A DNA stretch of 64,000 nt, taken from positions 1-64,000 of the forward strand of contig NZ_PXOH01000010.1 in the NCBI RefSeq assembly GCF_003007785.1. Reading direction: 5' to 3'. Shown piece by piece: positions 28,972 to 38,335 of the stretch (position 1 is its first letter; the number at the start of each line of letters is the position of its first letter). The notes under the pieces were generated by a model. That model saw only the letters and a list, made by a program, of their open reading frames with translations. It was not told where the DNA came from and ran no database searches. Source of the stretch: Aphanothece hegewaldii CCALA 016. Lineage in GTDB: Bacteria; Cyanobacteriota; Cyanobacteriia; Cyanobacteriales; Microcystaceae. The position numbers were made by a program, and so were the translations under genes.

Positions 28972-31518
28972 TCAAGACTCGATCGCAATTTGTATAACTT
29001 GTAATAATTGTTCGATTTGATTCTCACTTTTAGGGATTAGACAAGGGAAAACGAATAGGTTACTAATTTGATTCGCACAAGCTGTTACCGTTGCATCTAA
29101 AGTAATAAGCGGAATAGTCGATAAAGATTCACACTCGCTTAAAGCCATTAGATAAGATTTAGGGTCTTCTGTCATAAAATCATCTAAAATCACCACATCT
29201 ACATTCCAGACACTCGCCATAATTTCCGCTTGTTCTAAACTATCTGCTTCTAAAAGACGATAATTAAGTTCAGCAAATTGGCTATTAAAAAGCAAATCTA
29301 AAGCCGATGAATGAATTACTGAATGAGAATCAACGGGTTTAGCGTGGGGATAAAGACGCAAAATCGTCACATTTTTGAGAAAAGAAGCTGTTTTTAAGGC
29401 TAATTGATCTAAAACAGTTTGTAAGGCTGTTTTTTCGACAGGAAGGGTAACAAAACCATCAGCCCCTTTTTGTTCACTATAGATTTGATGTTCGCTTAAA
29501 GCCGTGACAATTACTTTAATATTACTGGTACGGGGATCAGATTTAAGTAAAGTTAGAACATCCCATCCTGATAATAAGGGTAACAAAGGATTTAAGAAAA
29601 TGCGATGGGGTCGAACTTGTCGGGCTTTTTCGAGTGCTTCAGTTCCCGTGCGAGCAATTATCACTCGATAGCCTAAATCGTTTAATTGTTCGGTAATTTC
29701 ATTAATTAAACGCGCTGCTGACTCAATAACTAAAACAATAGGACAATTAGGTTGACCTGATGTAGAATTGTTTTGAAAATCAACATTTTGCGGCAGGGGA
29801 TGAGGTGGCAAAAGTAAGGTGAATTGACTTCCTTCGCCTCCTTTTGAGATAAAAGAAATATCGCCCCCATGTGCTTTAGCTAAACGTTGGGTTAAAACAA
29901 GTCCTAATCCTGTTCCTTCAAATTGTCGAGTTAGAGGACTTTCTAATTGTTGGAATTTCTGAAAAATTAGATGTTGAAATTCTTCGGGAATACCGATCCC
30001 TGTATCCCAAATGGTAAAAGCAATCCAATTTTCCCAACGATTAACCCGAATCCCAATTTCGCCAGCTTCTGGGGTAAATTTCAGGGCATTATCTAACAAA
30101 TGAATTAACATTTGTTGTAAGCGCAATTCATCGATTACTAATTGCTCTAAACCAGGTTCAATGTCTAAACTAAAATTAATGCGATCGTCTTTTCCTTTAT
30201 GTTTATCTTGCAATGATTCATAAGCTCGTTGACAAGCGCGTTGAATTTTAACAACAGTTGGATTAAGTTTTAATTGTCCAGTTTCTAGGCGCGTTAAATC
30301 GAGTAAATCATTAACAAGAGACATTAATTGACGACCACTTTTATAAATTAATTCCGCATAATGCGCCTGACGGGAATTGAGTTCACCGATTTTTTGTTCT
30401 TTGAGTAAACTGGATAACCCAACAACTGCGGTTAGAGGGGATTTCAGTTCATGGCTAATACAAGCGAGAAACTCATCTTTGAGACGATTTAAGTACACTA
30501 AATCGGCATTTTTAATCGCTAATTCTTGGGAGCATTGTTGTTGTTGAGTAACATCTGTTGCTAAAACAAGCCATAATGGAGCAGAATCTAGATTTGGCGA
30601 TGATTTAGGGTATTGCTCGGAAAAATCTAGCTCGGAAAAATGTAACGGAATTTTGCTAAATTGCCAGATCGTTTTGTTAGTTTTAGTTGGGGTTTCATTT
30701 GAGGCGATCGCTACTTGTTCTGCTAATTGTAGCACTGATTCTTCTACTGCTATTTTTGCCGAAGCTGGGACAAACTGAGCGACTAAAGATTCACTTTCTT
30801 TTAAACATTCGGCCTGAATTTTCGATAAAGGATCAGGTAAAGAATTCCACCAATAATGGGATAGGGGGGAATTTAGGGAAGTTCCCGCCTTAAGCGACAA
30901 GGGACTTACATTCATATTACCCATCAAAATCGATTCCCCAATTTGTTCTAACCATTTTTGGTTCTGATAAACTACCTGATTTTGCTCACTATGAAGCATC
31001 ATCGGGAGTGGGAATTGTTCGATAAATTCTTGCAAAAATTGATTTAAACGATGGTTTGGCCATTGGGAAAAGTCTGAGGGGTGTTTTGCGTCTTTTTTAA
31101 CCGAAAACGATTTTAAAAGACTCCAGCTATTGAGTAAACCAACAAATACGCCCTTATCATCTACAAGACCATAGATCGTATTTGAATTACTGTTTTGTTC
31201 CTCGGACTGTGGTAATGTTAAAAATTCATCAACACTCATTTTCTCGTTTAGGGTAGCAAGAGGAAGCATGAGCGATCTAAGATTAAAGATAGGAGATTTG
31301 TTTTGAGGAGTCCCGATTCTTTGCCAATGGTCAACAAAATGGGTGAGCAAGTGCCGACAATAGAGCGCTCCCTTTGGGCGTTTGTCTTGGTCGATCACTA
31401 TTATCATTTCATGTTGGCCTGATTGTAGAGTGGTCAGCACAGTTTCTAAGTTAGCCGTTTGTTCACAAACGGGGACTTGCTGACTAAAATGATTGAGGTA
31501 AAGTTTAGGCTTAACCAT
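28972..31518 (-). CDS. Hybrid histidine kinase with CBS-like N-terminus and two degenerate receiver domains
   Basis: An 848-residue soluble sensor kinase. Residues 1-140 look like a CBS pair and 160-330 like a PAS-type sensor. HisKA starts near 345 with phospho-acceptor His356 in SHELKSPL. The HATPase domain has the N-box LLDNALKFTPE, G1 WDTGIGIPEE and GTGLGLVLTQRLAKAHGG. The first receiver-like domain (593-706) has Asn643 where the phospho-acceptor Asp belongs (FLNPLLPLLSGWDVL) and Leu692 where the conserved Lys belongs. The second (716-848) keeps LDD (779-780) but lacks the Lys. It is divergent from kaiA across 268 bases, so a clock role is plausible but unproven. It has no GAF domain and is not simply CikA. 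Confidence 0.85.
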   Translation of the reverse strand: MVKPKLYLNHFSQQVPVCEQTANLETVLTTLQSGQHEMIIVIDQDKRPKGALYCRHLLTHFVDHWQRIGTPQNKSPIFNLRSLMLPLATLNEKMSVDEFLTLPQSEEQNSNSNTIYGLVDDKGVFVGLLNSWSLLKSFSVKKDAKHPSDFSQWPNHRLNQFLQEFIEQFPLPMMLHSEQNQVVYQNQKWLEQIGESILMGNMNVSPLSLKAGTSLNSPLSHYWWNSLPDPLSKIQAECLKESESLVAQFVPASAKIAVEESVLQLAEQVAIASNETPTKTNKTIWQFSKIPLHFSELDFSEQYPKSSPNLDSAPLWLVLATDVTQQQQCSQELAIKNADLVYLNRLKDEFLACISHELKSPLTAVVGLSSLLKEQKIGELNSRQAHYAELIYKSGRQLMSLVNDLLDLTRLETGQLKLNPTVVKIQRACQRAYESLQDKHKGKDDRINFSLDIEPGLEQLVIDELRLQQMLIHLLDNALKFTPEAGEIGIRVNRWENWIAFTIWDTGIGIPEEFQHLIFQKFQQLESPLTRQFEGTGLGLVLTQRLAKAHGGDISFISKGGEGSQFTLLLPPHPLPQNVDFQNNSTSGQPNCPIVLVIESAARLINEITEQLNDLGYRVIIARTGTEALEKARQVRPHRIFLNPLLPLLSGWDVLTLLKSDPRTSNIKVIVTALSEHQIYSEQKGADGFVTLPVEKTALQTVLDQLALKTASFLKNVTILRLYPHAKPVDSHSVIHSSALDLLFNSQFAELNYRLLEADSLEQAEIMASVWNVDVVILDDFMTEDPKSYLMALSECESLSTIPLITLDATVTACANQISNLFVFPCLIPKSENQIEQLLQVIQIAIES

Positions 31519-31633
31519 GAAAAACCCATTTCTGAGTGACTAAAAAAAACGAGGAGAGAACAAGTCCGTTTATTTTCGGTTCTGTTCTTCAACTTTTATT
31601 ATGACTCTCCTAGAGGGAAAGAAGATCTAAAAA

Positions 31634-31659
31634 AATTACAATTAATTACAATTAATTCA
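31634..31659. repeat. Tandem 10-base repeat in the kaiA upstream region
   Basis: Two perfect tandem copies of AATTACAATT (31634-31643 and 31644-31653) and a partial third (AATTCA) lie between the divergent hybrid kinase and kaiA. A ten-base period is one helical turn, as expected for adjacent regulator sites on one DNA face, but chance in AT-rich DNA is possible. Confidence 0.6.
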
Positions 31660-31786
31660 GATGAAGCATTAAGTTTTATTTTCTTCGCGTCTCCGATTGC
31701 TTACCACATTTTTGACTGTGATTTACAGTTCTGAAACATTACTTAATCTTTTTTGATTTACTGTTTGTTATTTTAGCGAGATACCT

Positions 31787-32686
31787 TTGTCTTTTCGACT
31801 CACAATTTATTTATTTGTCCTTGATCCTGACCTCACTCAGTCTTTAAGAACCTTACTGAATGAGGAGCGATACGATTTATATTTTATTCAATCTCCAGAT
31901 GAATTCATCAATTGTCTTGAAGAACACAAAGAAAAAATAGATTGTTTAATTGTTTATAATCAATCTTCCTTTTTACCGTTTTTTAACCAATTGTATGAGG
32001 AAGGTTTACTATTACCGATTGTTATTATTTCCGATGAATTAAGTATAGAATCTGTTCATGGAGAGCATCCAACTCATTTTTATCACCGTGCCGAAATACA
32101 GATAGAAAAGGAAAAAATTAAAGAAATTAGCTCATTAATTGATCATGCGATCGCCCAATTTCTTCATTTAGGTCCTAATTGTTCCTTAGCCGAGCAAAAT
32201 GTGTTAAAAACACGAGCAAATTCATATGAGGACAAGCAAAGCTTCCTACTTTTACAGCAACGACGTTTAGCCGAAAAACTTAAAGAACGATTGGGCTATT
32301 TAGGCGTATACTATAAAAGAAATCCTCAATTATTTTATAGAAATCTGTCGACAAGTGATAAACAAGAACTACTAAAACAACTTAAAAATGATTATCGGGA
32401 AATCATTCTAAATTATTTTTCGACCGAATCTTCAATTAATCAAGAAATTGATCAATTTGTCAATCAAGTTTTTTTTGCTGATGTGTCAGTCTCACAAATT
32501 CTAGAAATTCATATGGAATTAATAGATATTTTTTCTCAACAATTAAAACTTGAAGGAAGAAGCGAAGAAATTTTATTAGATTATCGCCTCGCTTTGATTG
32601 ATATCCTGGCCCACTTAGGAGAAATGTATCGACGTTCTATTCCTCGTGAAGATATCCCTTATGAGTTATTATTTAGCCTTGATTGA
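31787..32686 (+). CDS. kaiA: Circadian clock protein KaiA
   Basis: A 299-residue clock protein that stimulates KaiC autophosphorylation by binding the KaiC A-loop tail. The N-terminal pseudo-receiver (1-130) lacks the receiver acidic pocket, as in all KaiA. The C-terminal four-helix dimer domain is well conserved: LKERLGYLGVYYKRNPQLFY, FADVSVSQILEIHMELIDIF, EGRSEEILLDYRLALIDILA and EMYRRSIPRED. The start is TTG: no ATG or GTG lies nearby that would keep the N-terminal domain, and other KaiA genes also use non-ATG starts. It is first in the order kaiA-kaiB-kaiC-histidine kinase. Confidence 0.96.
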   Translation: MSFRLTIYLFVLDPDLTQSLRTLLNEERYDLYFIQSPDEFINCLEEHKEKIDCLIVYNQSSFLPFFNQLYEEGLLLPIVIISDELSIESVHGEHPTHFYHRAEIQIEKEKIKEISSLIDHAIAQFLHLGPNCSLAEQNVLKTRANSYEDKQSFLLLQQRRLAEKLKERLGYLGVYYKRNPQLFYRNLSTSDKQELLKQLKNDYREIILNYFSTESSINQEIDQFVNQVFFADVSVSQILEIHMELIDIFSQQLKLEGRSEEILLDYRLALIDILAHLGEMYRRSIPREDIPYELLFSLD

Positions 32687-32754
32687 AAATCTTCTAAAAT
32701 GAGGTCATCATTAACCTCGACTTCAACAACCCCAATATTGTATAATTTAATTTT

Positions 32755-33069
32755 ATGAATAGCCTAAAAAAAACTTATGTTTTGAAGCTATATGTAGCCG
32801 GGAACACCCCCAATTCAGTTAGAGCCTTAAAAACCCTAAAAAACATCCTAGAAGAAGAATTTCAAGGTGTTTATGCGCTAAAAGTCATTGATGTCTTAAA
32901 AAACCCGCAATTAGCCGAAGAAGACAAGATTTTAGCGACTCCTACTTTAGCCAAGGTTTTACCCCCACCCGTTCGCAAAATTATCGGTGATCTTTCAGAT
33001 CGAGAAAAAGTCCTCATCGGACTCGATTTACTTTATGAAGAGATCCGCGAACGCGACTTAGAAAGCTAG
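32755..33069 (+). CDS. kaiB: Circadian clock protein KaiB
   Basis: A 104-residue fold-switching protein that binds phosphorylated KaiC and sequesters KaiA, closing the negative arm of the oscillator. The sequence [18 protein letters not shown] and the segment [20 protein letters not shown] are KaiB hallmarks. Length matches the KaiB1 type. It lies 68 bases after kaiA and 92 before kaiC. Confidence 0.97.
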   Translation: MNSLKKTYVLKLYVAGNTPNSVRALKTLKNILEEEFQGVYALKVIDVLKNPQLAEEDKILATPTLAKVLPPPVRKIIGDLSDREKVLIGLDLLYEEIRERDLES

Positions 33070-33161
33070 GGTAAAAACCAAAGTTGACTAATTGTACTAG
33101 AATAAATTAACAATTTTTTTCGATTTGAATAAGAAAATTTGATCAATCCTGATAAAAAACA

Positions 33162-34721
33162 ATGAGTCAACAGATTCCGAATGGAAAACAGAAACAAATT
33201 TACCCCCTAGGAGTCCGAAAGATTCGGACAATGATTGAGGGATTTGATGAAATTAGTCATGGTGGATTACCAGCAGGAAGAACGACTCTGATTAGTGGAA
33301 CATCAGGAACCGGAAAAACCTTGATGGCGATCCAGTTTCTCTATCACGGTATCAAATATTTTGATTTCCCAGGATTATTCGTCACCTTTGAAGAATCACC
33401 TATTGATATTATTCAAAATGCTTATAGTTTTGGTTGGGATTTACCCGCTTTAATTGAAGAAGGAAAATTATTTATTTTAGATGCTTCTCCTGATCCTGAA
33501 GGACAAGAAGTCGTTGGAAGCTTTGATTTATCGGCATTAATTGAGCGCATTCAATACGCAATACAAAAATATAAAGCGAAACTGGTTTCCGTCGATTCAG
33601 TAACAGCCGTCTTTCAACAATATGAAGCCGCTTCGGTTGTAAGACGCGAAATCTTTCGTTTAGTTGCTCGTCTCAAAAAACTCGAAGTAACCTCAATTAT
33701 GACCACAGAACGTGTCGAAGAATACGGACAAGTAGCGCGTTTTGGTGTTGAAGAATTTGTCTCCGATAATGTTGTTATTTTTCGCAATGTTTTAGAAGGA
33801 GAACGTCGTCGTCGGACGGCTGAAATCCTGAAACTGCGCGGCACTACCCACATGAAAGGAGAATATCCGTTTACCATGACTAATGATGGAATTAATATCT
33901 TTCCATTGGGGGCTATGCGACTTACTCAAAGATCTTCTAATGCGCGAATTTCTTCGGGTGTAAAAACCCTTGATGAAATGTGCGGGGGCGGTTTCTTTAA
34001 AGATTCAATTATTTTAGCCACTGGTGCAACAGGAACAGGAAAAACTCTTTTAGTAAGTAAGTTTTTAGAAGAAGGTTGTAGACGCGGTGAACGAGCGATT
34101 TTATTTGCTTACGAAGAATCGCGGGCGCAACTTTCTAGAAATGCTTTTTCGTGGGGCATTGATTTTGAAGAAATGGAAAAAAAAGGTTTATTAAAGCTAC
34201 TTTGTTCTTATCCAGAATCAGCAGGATTAGAAGATCATTTACAGATGATTAAATCCGAAATTGCTGAGTTTAAACCCTCTCGAATTGCGATCGATTCTCT
34301 TTCTGCATTAGCTAGAGGAGTGAGTAATAACGCATTTCGTCAGTTTGTGATCGGTGTAACGGGGTTTGCTAAACAAGAAGAAATTACGGGATTTTTTACA
34401 AATACAACCGATCAATTTATGGGGGCGCATTCGATTACAGAATCTCATATATCTACGATTACGGATACAATTTTAATGCTGCAATATGTGGAAATAAAAG
34501 GAGAAATGTCACGCGCCCTAAACGTCTTTAAAATGCGCGGTTCATGGCATGATAAAGGGATACGAGAATATACAATTAATCAAGACGGGCCAGAAATTAG
34601 AGATTCATTCCGTAATTATGAGCGTATCATTAGCGGTTCACCGACTCGAATTACGGTTGATGAAAAAACCGAACTGTCTAGAATTATGCGTAATATGAAA
34701 GAAAAAACTCAAGATGAGTAG
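33162..34721 (+). CDS. kaiC: Circadian clock ATPase/kinase KaiC
   Basis: A 519-residue hexameric RecA-like double-domain protein, the core of the clock. CI: Walker A GTSGTGKT (46-53) with catalytic Glu77-Glu78. CII: Walker A GATGTGKT (288-295) with Glu318-Glu319. The autophosphorylation sites Ser431-Thr432 and the nearby Thr426 (SITESHIST) are all kept at the same numbers as in Synechococcus elongatus, so this is KaiC1-type and should oscillate in phosphorylation. The C-terminal A-loop region ([20 protein letters not shown]) that binds KaiA is intact. Confidence 0.98.
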   Translation: MSQQIPNGKQKQIYPLGVRKIRTMIEGFDEISHGGLPAGRTTLISGTSGTGKTLMAIQFLYHGIKYFDFPGLFVTFEESPIDIIQNAYSFGWDLPALIEEGKLFILDASPDPEGQEVVGSFDLSALIERIQYAIQKYKAKLVSVDSVTAVFQQYEAASVVRREIFRLVARLKKLEVTSIMTTERVEEYGQVARFGVEEFVSDNVVIFRNVLEGERRRRTAEILKLRGTTHMKGEYPFTMTNDGINIFPLGAMRLTQRSSNARISSGVKTLDEMCGGGFFKDSIILATGATGTGKTLLVSKFLEEGCRRGERAILFAYEESRAQLSRNAFSWGIDFEEMEKKGLLKLLCSYPESAGLEDHLQMIKSEIAEFKPSRIAIDSLSALARGVSNNAFRQFVIGVTGFAKQEEITGFFTNTTDQFMGAHSITESHISTITDTILMLQYVEIKGEMSRALNVFKMRGSWHDKGIREYTINQDGPEIRDSFRNYERIISGSPTRITVDEKTELSRIMRNMKEKTQDE

Positions 34722-34723
34722 GT

Positions 34724-36052
34724 ATGTTTCAGAGGACACGTCGTCGTCTTGCTCTATGGTACACGACTGTAACGGCGATTTTGCTGCTATTGTTTGCCAC
34801 AGGGGTTTATTTTTATGTCCGTAATACCCTCGTCGAGCGCATTGATGATACGCTAAAACACGTTGTGGAAGTGGTTAATCGATCGATTGTCTTACAAAGT
34901 ATACCGAGATATCAGGTTAATTTAGAGGCGACTTTTGGCAGCAGTACCACACCAAAAGAGGATGATCATATTGATTTAGAATGGTTTAATCCTAATGGTC
35001 AATTGCTTTGGTCTACTTTTTCTGAACCGTTAAACATTCCCCTACATCCGAACCGTTATGGAGAGACGATTTATCTTTCTGATGATCATTTATTACGACA
35101 AGTTACCACGAGAGTTGAACGAGAACACACTCTTTTAGGTTATTTGCGTGTTAGTCATCCCTGGTTTGAAGTGACTAAACCCATTCGTCAACTAATTTTA
35201 GACTTGTTTTTGTGGATTAGTGCCATGATTATTGGTGTCGGTGCGAGTGGTTGGTTTTTATCTGGTATTGCGATGCAGCCCGTCAAGGATTCTTACTCTA
35301 GCTTAAAACAATTTACCGCCGACGCATCCCATGAGTTACGAAATCCTATTGCGATGATTCAAACTAATGTACAAATGGCCTTAGCATATCCCCAAAGTGA
35401 ACCCCAACTACAACAACGACAACTGAAGATTATTGAAAGACTAACGCAAAGACTGGGAAATTTAGTCAATGATTTGTTATTTTTAGCCCGTTCCGATAGT
35501 GGAATTGTACAGCCCAATTTTCAGTCAGTTCCTTTAGATGCGTTACTCATCGAAGTGATGGAAGAACAACGCCAAATGGCAGAAAATCAGAATGTCAGCT
35601 TATGTTTACAGATTCGTAGTCCACTCTCAACGTCTACGAATCCAGATGAAGATTATACACTAGAAGGGGATTGGGATCAACTGGCTCGATTATTTACGAA
35701 TTTAATTAGTAATGCGATCGAACACACCTCTTTAGAGAAAGACAAATTAGTAGAAGTCGAGTTACAACAAATTAAACGCGCACCCCTTCGCGGCTCTCTT
35801 CGAGATCGCCATTCATTACAGGTTAAAGTCAAAGATACTGGAATGGGAATTCCTGAAACTGATTTACCCCATATTTTTGACCGTTTCTATCGCGTTGATC
35901 CTTCTCGGACTCATAAAAAAGAAAATTCGGGAGGTTCAGGGTTAGGACTTGCGATCGTCAAAACTATTGTCGAAAGTCATCACGGACAAATCAGTGTCGA
36001 AAGTGTCTTAAATCAAGGAACGACTTTTACAATCATTTTACCGTTATCGTAA
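34724..36052 (+). CDS. Membrane sensor histidine kinase in the kai operon
   Basis: A 442-residue two-component kinase starting two bases after the kaiC stop, so it is almost certainly co-transcribed. Membrane helices lie at about 13-32 and 157-182 with an extracytoplasmic sensor between. HisKA has His203 in [11 protein letters not shown]; the HATPase part has [20 protein letters not shown] and [20 protein letters not shown]. It lacks the KaiB-like N-terminal domain of SasA, so it is not SasA. No response regulator is adjacent. A histidine kinase following kaiC1 is also found in other unicellular cyanobacteria. Confidence 0.88.
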   Translation: MFQRTRRRLALWYTTVTAILLLLFATGVYFYVRNTLVERIDDTLKHVVEVVNRSIVLQSIPRYQVNLEATFGSSTTPKEDDHIDLEWFNPNGQLLWSTFSEPLNIPLHPNRYGETIYLSDDHLLRQVTTRVEREHTLLGYLRVSHPWFEVTKPIRQLILDLFLWISAMIIGVGASGWFLSGIAMQPVKDSYSSLKQFTADASHELRNPIAMIQTNVQMALAYPQSEPQLQQRQLKIIERLTQRLGNLVNDLLFLARSDSGIVQPNFQSVPLDALLIEVMEEQRQMAENQNVSLCLQIRSPLSTSTNPDEDYTLEGDWDQLARLFTNLISNAIEHTSLEKDKLVEVELQQIKRAPLRGSLRDRHSLQVKVKDTGMGIPETDLPHIFDRFYRVDPSRTHKKENSGGSGLGLAIVKTIVESHHGQISVESVLNQGTTFTIILPLS

Positions 36053-36070
36053 GGCGATCGCTCATACTAT

Positions 36071-36361
36071 TTAATCTGAATGATGATTATTATTATCTTC
36101 ACATTGACGTGTCCGTTCACTGTGACCTAAAGCTCTACCAGGATTGTTTTTCTCTTTTTTATCATCACGATTAACTTGATTTCTTCGAGGATTGTTGATA
36201 ATTGTTTGATTAATGATTTGATAAACTTGATTGTTATTTCCAGAGACACTCACATTTTGATTTATCCTTTGAATGATTACGTTTTTGGCATCAGTTGGCC
36301 AAGCCATTAAGCTTAATAAAACTGTACTTACCAGACTAATTTGATTTATTTTTCCAAACAT
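36071..36361 (-). CDS. Small exported protein, cluster gene 5 (unknown)
   Basis: A 96-residue protein with a signal peptide (ISLVSTVLLSLMAWPTDA) and a short mature part. It contains VSVSGNNNQVYQIINQTI, resembling a single curlin-like repeat (S...G-x-N...Q), then a charged, Asn/His-rich tail ending CEDNNNHHSD. It is last of five co-directional genes for small exported proteins and starts five bases after its upstream neighbour's stop. Function is not recognised; a surface or biofilm role is inference only. Confidence 0.65.
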   Translation of the reverse strand: MFGKINQISLVSTVLLSLMAWPTDAKNVIIQRINQNVSVSGNNNQVYQIINQTIINNPRRNQVNRDDKKEKNNPGRALGHSERTRQCEDNNNHHSD

Positions 36362-36366
36362 AATTT

Positions 36367-36801
36367 TTATTTAACCTCAAGAATTAAAAGCTGATTTAAT
36401 AAACCATTACCCCCGGTTTGCTGCGTGATTTCTGTCTCTGAAGCATTTAACTCAATGATGATGGAAACATTGGCAGGGTAGTACTTTCCAGAAATGATAA
36501 TTTTATTAATGCCGACTTTTAAATAAGGAGCAATATTAATTGGCGCGTTAGTCTTTGTTAGAGAACGAATGACTTTACCATTTAAAGTAATTTGTCCTTT
36601 AATAAAAGTAGAATTTGTTGTATTAATCCTAAGCCACCAAGGAGATTTTAAAGTAGCTGCATCGATTTCAAGAGTTATTGCTTGAATTTGCTGTTGAACC
36701 CGCTCCGTCTGGAATTGCCCCCAAGACTGCGGCACTGGATAAAATGCCAAACCAAGCAAGAAAGTTGAGACAGTCGCTAAAACCAGACGGTAAAGATTCA
36801 T
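36367..36801 (-). CDS. Small exported protein, cluster gene 4 (unknown)
   Basis: A 144-residue protein with a signal peptide (LYRLVLATVSTFLLGLAF) and a beta-rich body: ITLEIDAATLKSPWWLRINT, then strands like VGINKIIISGKYYPANVSII. The C-terminus has ITQQTGGNGLLNQLLILEV. The ATG at 36801 is backed by an AAAGG ribosome-binding site; a TTG seven codons upstream is weaker. Six bases separate it from the gene upstream. The body might be an immunoglobulin-like or carbohydrate-binding sandwich, but no family is recognised. Confidence 0.68.
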   Translation of the reverse strand: MNLYRLVLATVSTFLLGLAFYPVPQSWGQFQTERVQQQIQAITLEIDAATLKSPWWLRINTTNSTFIKGQITLNGKVIRSLTKTNAPINIAPYLKVGINKIIISGKYYPANVSIIIELNASETEITQQTGGNGLLNQLLILEVK

Positions 36802-36828
36802 AATATTTACCTTTTTAATCAATTCACA

Positions 36829-37203
36829 CTACTTTCGATAGCGTGCCGAAGGATCATAAACATCAATACCAACATTAGAGCGGATTTGGACAGTTGAGCC
36901 ATTAATCCCAGTCGGGTTACCTTGTCCTCTTTGTTGATGACGTACCATTCGATGTTGTTCTACGGGTGTTGTCCCACCAATATTCCCCTGAACTCCTGTA
37001 GTCACGCTGGCATTTCCCCGACATCCAGGTTCACTTTCCATTACTACATCATTGGTACGTTTTGTAGGTTGCCGTGAACCACTAATGTTGTATTGCACAG
37101 AAACATCGGCTTGGAGACACTGAGCATTCACGGGATGAGATAACCAAGTTCCACTGACTAAAGTCAAGATGAGTAGACTAAAGGAAAAATTGCTCTTTTT
37201 CAT
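36829..37203 (-). CDS. Small exported protein, cluster gene 3 (unknown)
   Basis: A 124-residue protein with a clear signal peptide (FSFSLLILTLVSGTWLSHPVNA). The mature part has two cysteines (QCLQADV and EPGCRGN) that could form a disulfide, a Gly/Asn-rich middle (VTTGVQGNIGGTTPVEQHRM) and basic residues. The ATG at 37203 has AAAGG just upstream and is preferred over a start six codons earlier. No family is recognised. Confidence 0.66.
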   Translation of the reverse strand: MKKSNFSFSLLILTLVSGTWLSHPVNAQCLQADVSVQYNISGSRQPTKRTNDVVMESEPGCRGNASVTTGVQGNIGGTTPVEQHRMVRHQQRGQGNPTGINGSTVQIRSNVGIDVYDPSARYRK

Positions 37204-37242
37204 AAAAAACCTTTCATTCAAAGCAAAAATGGCAAATTATAT

Positions 37243-37551
37243 CTAGCGACAGTTATAAGAATTGATTGTTTGACTGCTGACATGGCTAAACTGATTAATC
37301 TGTCTACTAGACTGACGGACAAGGTTTTGTCTGAGACATTCTCGCCGAAGATAAGGAATTCGACGAAAAGGAACATTAGAGGGTGAGGAATTCACTTGTA
37401 CTTTTTCTGTATTGATGTAAGTAGTACCGTTTTGTGTACGGTGAATATTTACATTTCTCGTTTGGATTTCCATTTCTCCCGCTTGAGCAAGAGTACCAAT
37501 TAATAAAAATGATGGTACTCCAGTAAGCCAAATGAAATATTTCCAATTCAT
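37243..37551 (-). CDS. Small exported protein, cluster gene 2 (unknown)
   Basis: A 102-residue protein with a signal peptide (YFIWLTGVPSFLLIGTLAQA). The mature part starts with alternating polar and hydrophobic residues (EMEIQTRNVNIHRTQNGTTY) suggesting beta strands, then an Arg-rich section and two cysteines (RRECLRQ and the C-terminal NSYNCR). It lies 21 bases upstream of cluster gene 3. No family is recognised. Confidence 0.66.
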   Translation of the reverse strand: MNWKYFIWLTGVPSFLLIGTLAQAGEMEIQTRNVNIHRTQNGTTYINTEKVQVNSSPSNVPFRRIPYLRRECLRQNLVRQSSRQINQFSHVSSQTINSYNCR

Positions 37552-37680
37552 GGCTTAACCTCTATAATCTTAAGTAATAGATTAAAGTTGTTTCAATGAA
37601 GGACGGGTGATCAATTTGTTATATGATAAATGAGTCAACCCGCCTTTTTAGATCTTGATCGAATAGAGAGTTAACTGAAT

Positions 37681-37992
37681 TTAGCGTCTATATCGAGTTC
37701 GCATTTCAATTTCTTGTCTGTTAACTTGACTACCGATGTTACGGCTTCCTTCTTGATAAGAGTCTTGGTAGAGATCTTGAACACTACCAGTACTATTAAT
37801 GTTATTGTGGTGATATCTCTTTTGTGCAGAGGAACGGATGTTCTGTTCACTGCGTTGATAGCTGCGATTGTTATTACCTATTTGAGTACTCAATTGTTGA
37901 GTATTTTGCATATTTACTTCATCAGCTTTTACAGGAATTGCGAAAGTGCTGACAGTTGTTAGAGTTAATAGAGCAAAGATGATTTTTTTCAT
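37681..37992 (-). CDS. Small exported protein, cluster gene 1 (unknown)
   Basis: A 103-residue protein with a signal peptide (KKIIFALLTLTTVSTFAIPVKA). The mature part is rich in Asn, Gln, Ser and Arg: QLSTQIGNNNRSYQRSEQN resembles a curlin-type repeat (S...G-x-N...Q) like that in cluster gene 5, then NRQEIEMRTRYRR. It is the promoter-proximal gene of the cluster. An upstream in-frame GTG at 38004 is an alternative start. No family is recognised. Confidence 0.66.
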   Translation of the reverse strand: MKKIIFALLTLTTVSTFAIPVKADEVNMQNTQQLSTQIGNNNRSYQRSEQNIRSSAQKRYHHNNINSTGSVQDLYQDSYQEGSRNIGSQVNRQEIEMRTRYRR

Positions 37993-38335
37993 GATGGATT
38001 TCACTACTCTTGTAAAGGTTTTAATTTAATAGTCAATTGCTTGAAATAAAGACAATTAACAATTGAGCTATTAATTAAAAGTTACTCGATAAAATTTTTC
38101 ATGTCAGTCCCAAATAAAATAGAAATTATTTTCTTAATATATAGAAAAAAATAGAATAAAGTAGAATAAAAGACTTTTATCATAAAAAATAGCTATGATT
38201 TTGTTCAAATAAAGCTAAGATAATTTATATAATTTTGTTTTTTTTGAAAAATATTGGTTGTGGTCTTATCTATAATTTAGCAATAAGCAAGTATCAAAAG
38301 AAGTATTTTAGGAGTAAACCCAGAGGATTTTCTCA
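37993..38335. promoter_or_regulatory. AT-rich region expected to hold the promoter of the exported-protein cluster
   Basis: About 340 very AT-rich bases with no gene separate the first cluster gene from the end of the ABC permease gene. Both lie on the minus strand, so the cluster's promoter should be here. Runs such as AAAATAGAATAAAGTAGAATAAAAGA near 38148-38173 hold repeated TAGAATAAA units. No specific boxes could be assigned. Confidence 0.4.

Noticed and set aside
28972..31518. Calling the hybrid kinase CikA.
   Set aside because: It lacks the GAF domain and has a CBS-like head, a PAS-like part and two receiver-like domains instead of one.
34724..36052. Calling the kinase after kaiC SasA.
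   Set aside because: SasA starts with a KaiB-like thioredoxin-fold sensor and is soluble; this protein has two membrane helices and a periplasmic sensor.
36071..38004. Calling the exported cluster a curli operon.
   Set aside because: Only single curlin-like motifs are seen, there are no arrays of repeats, and no CsgG, CsgE or CsgF homologue is present in the window.
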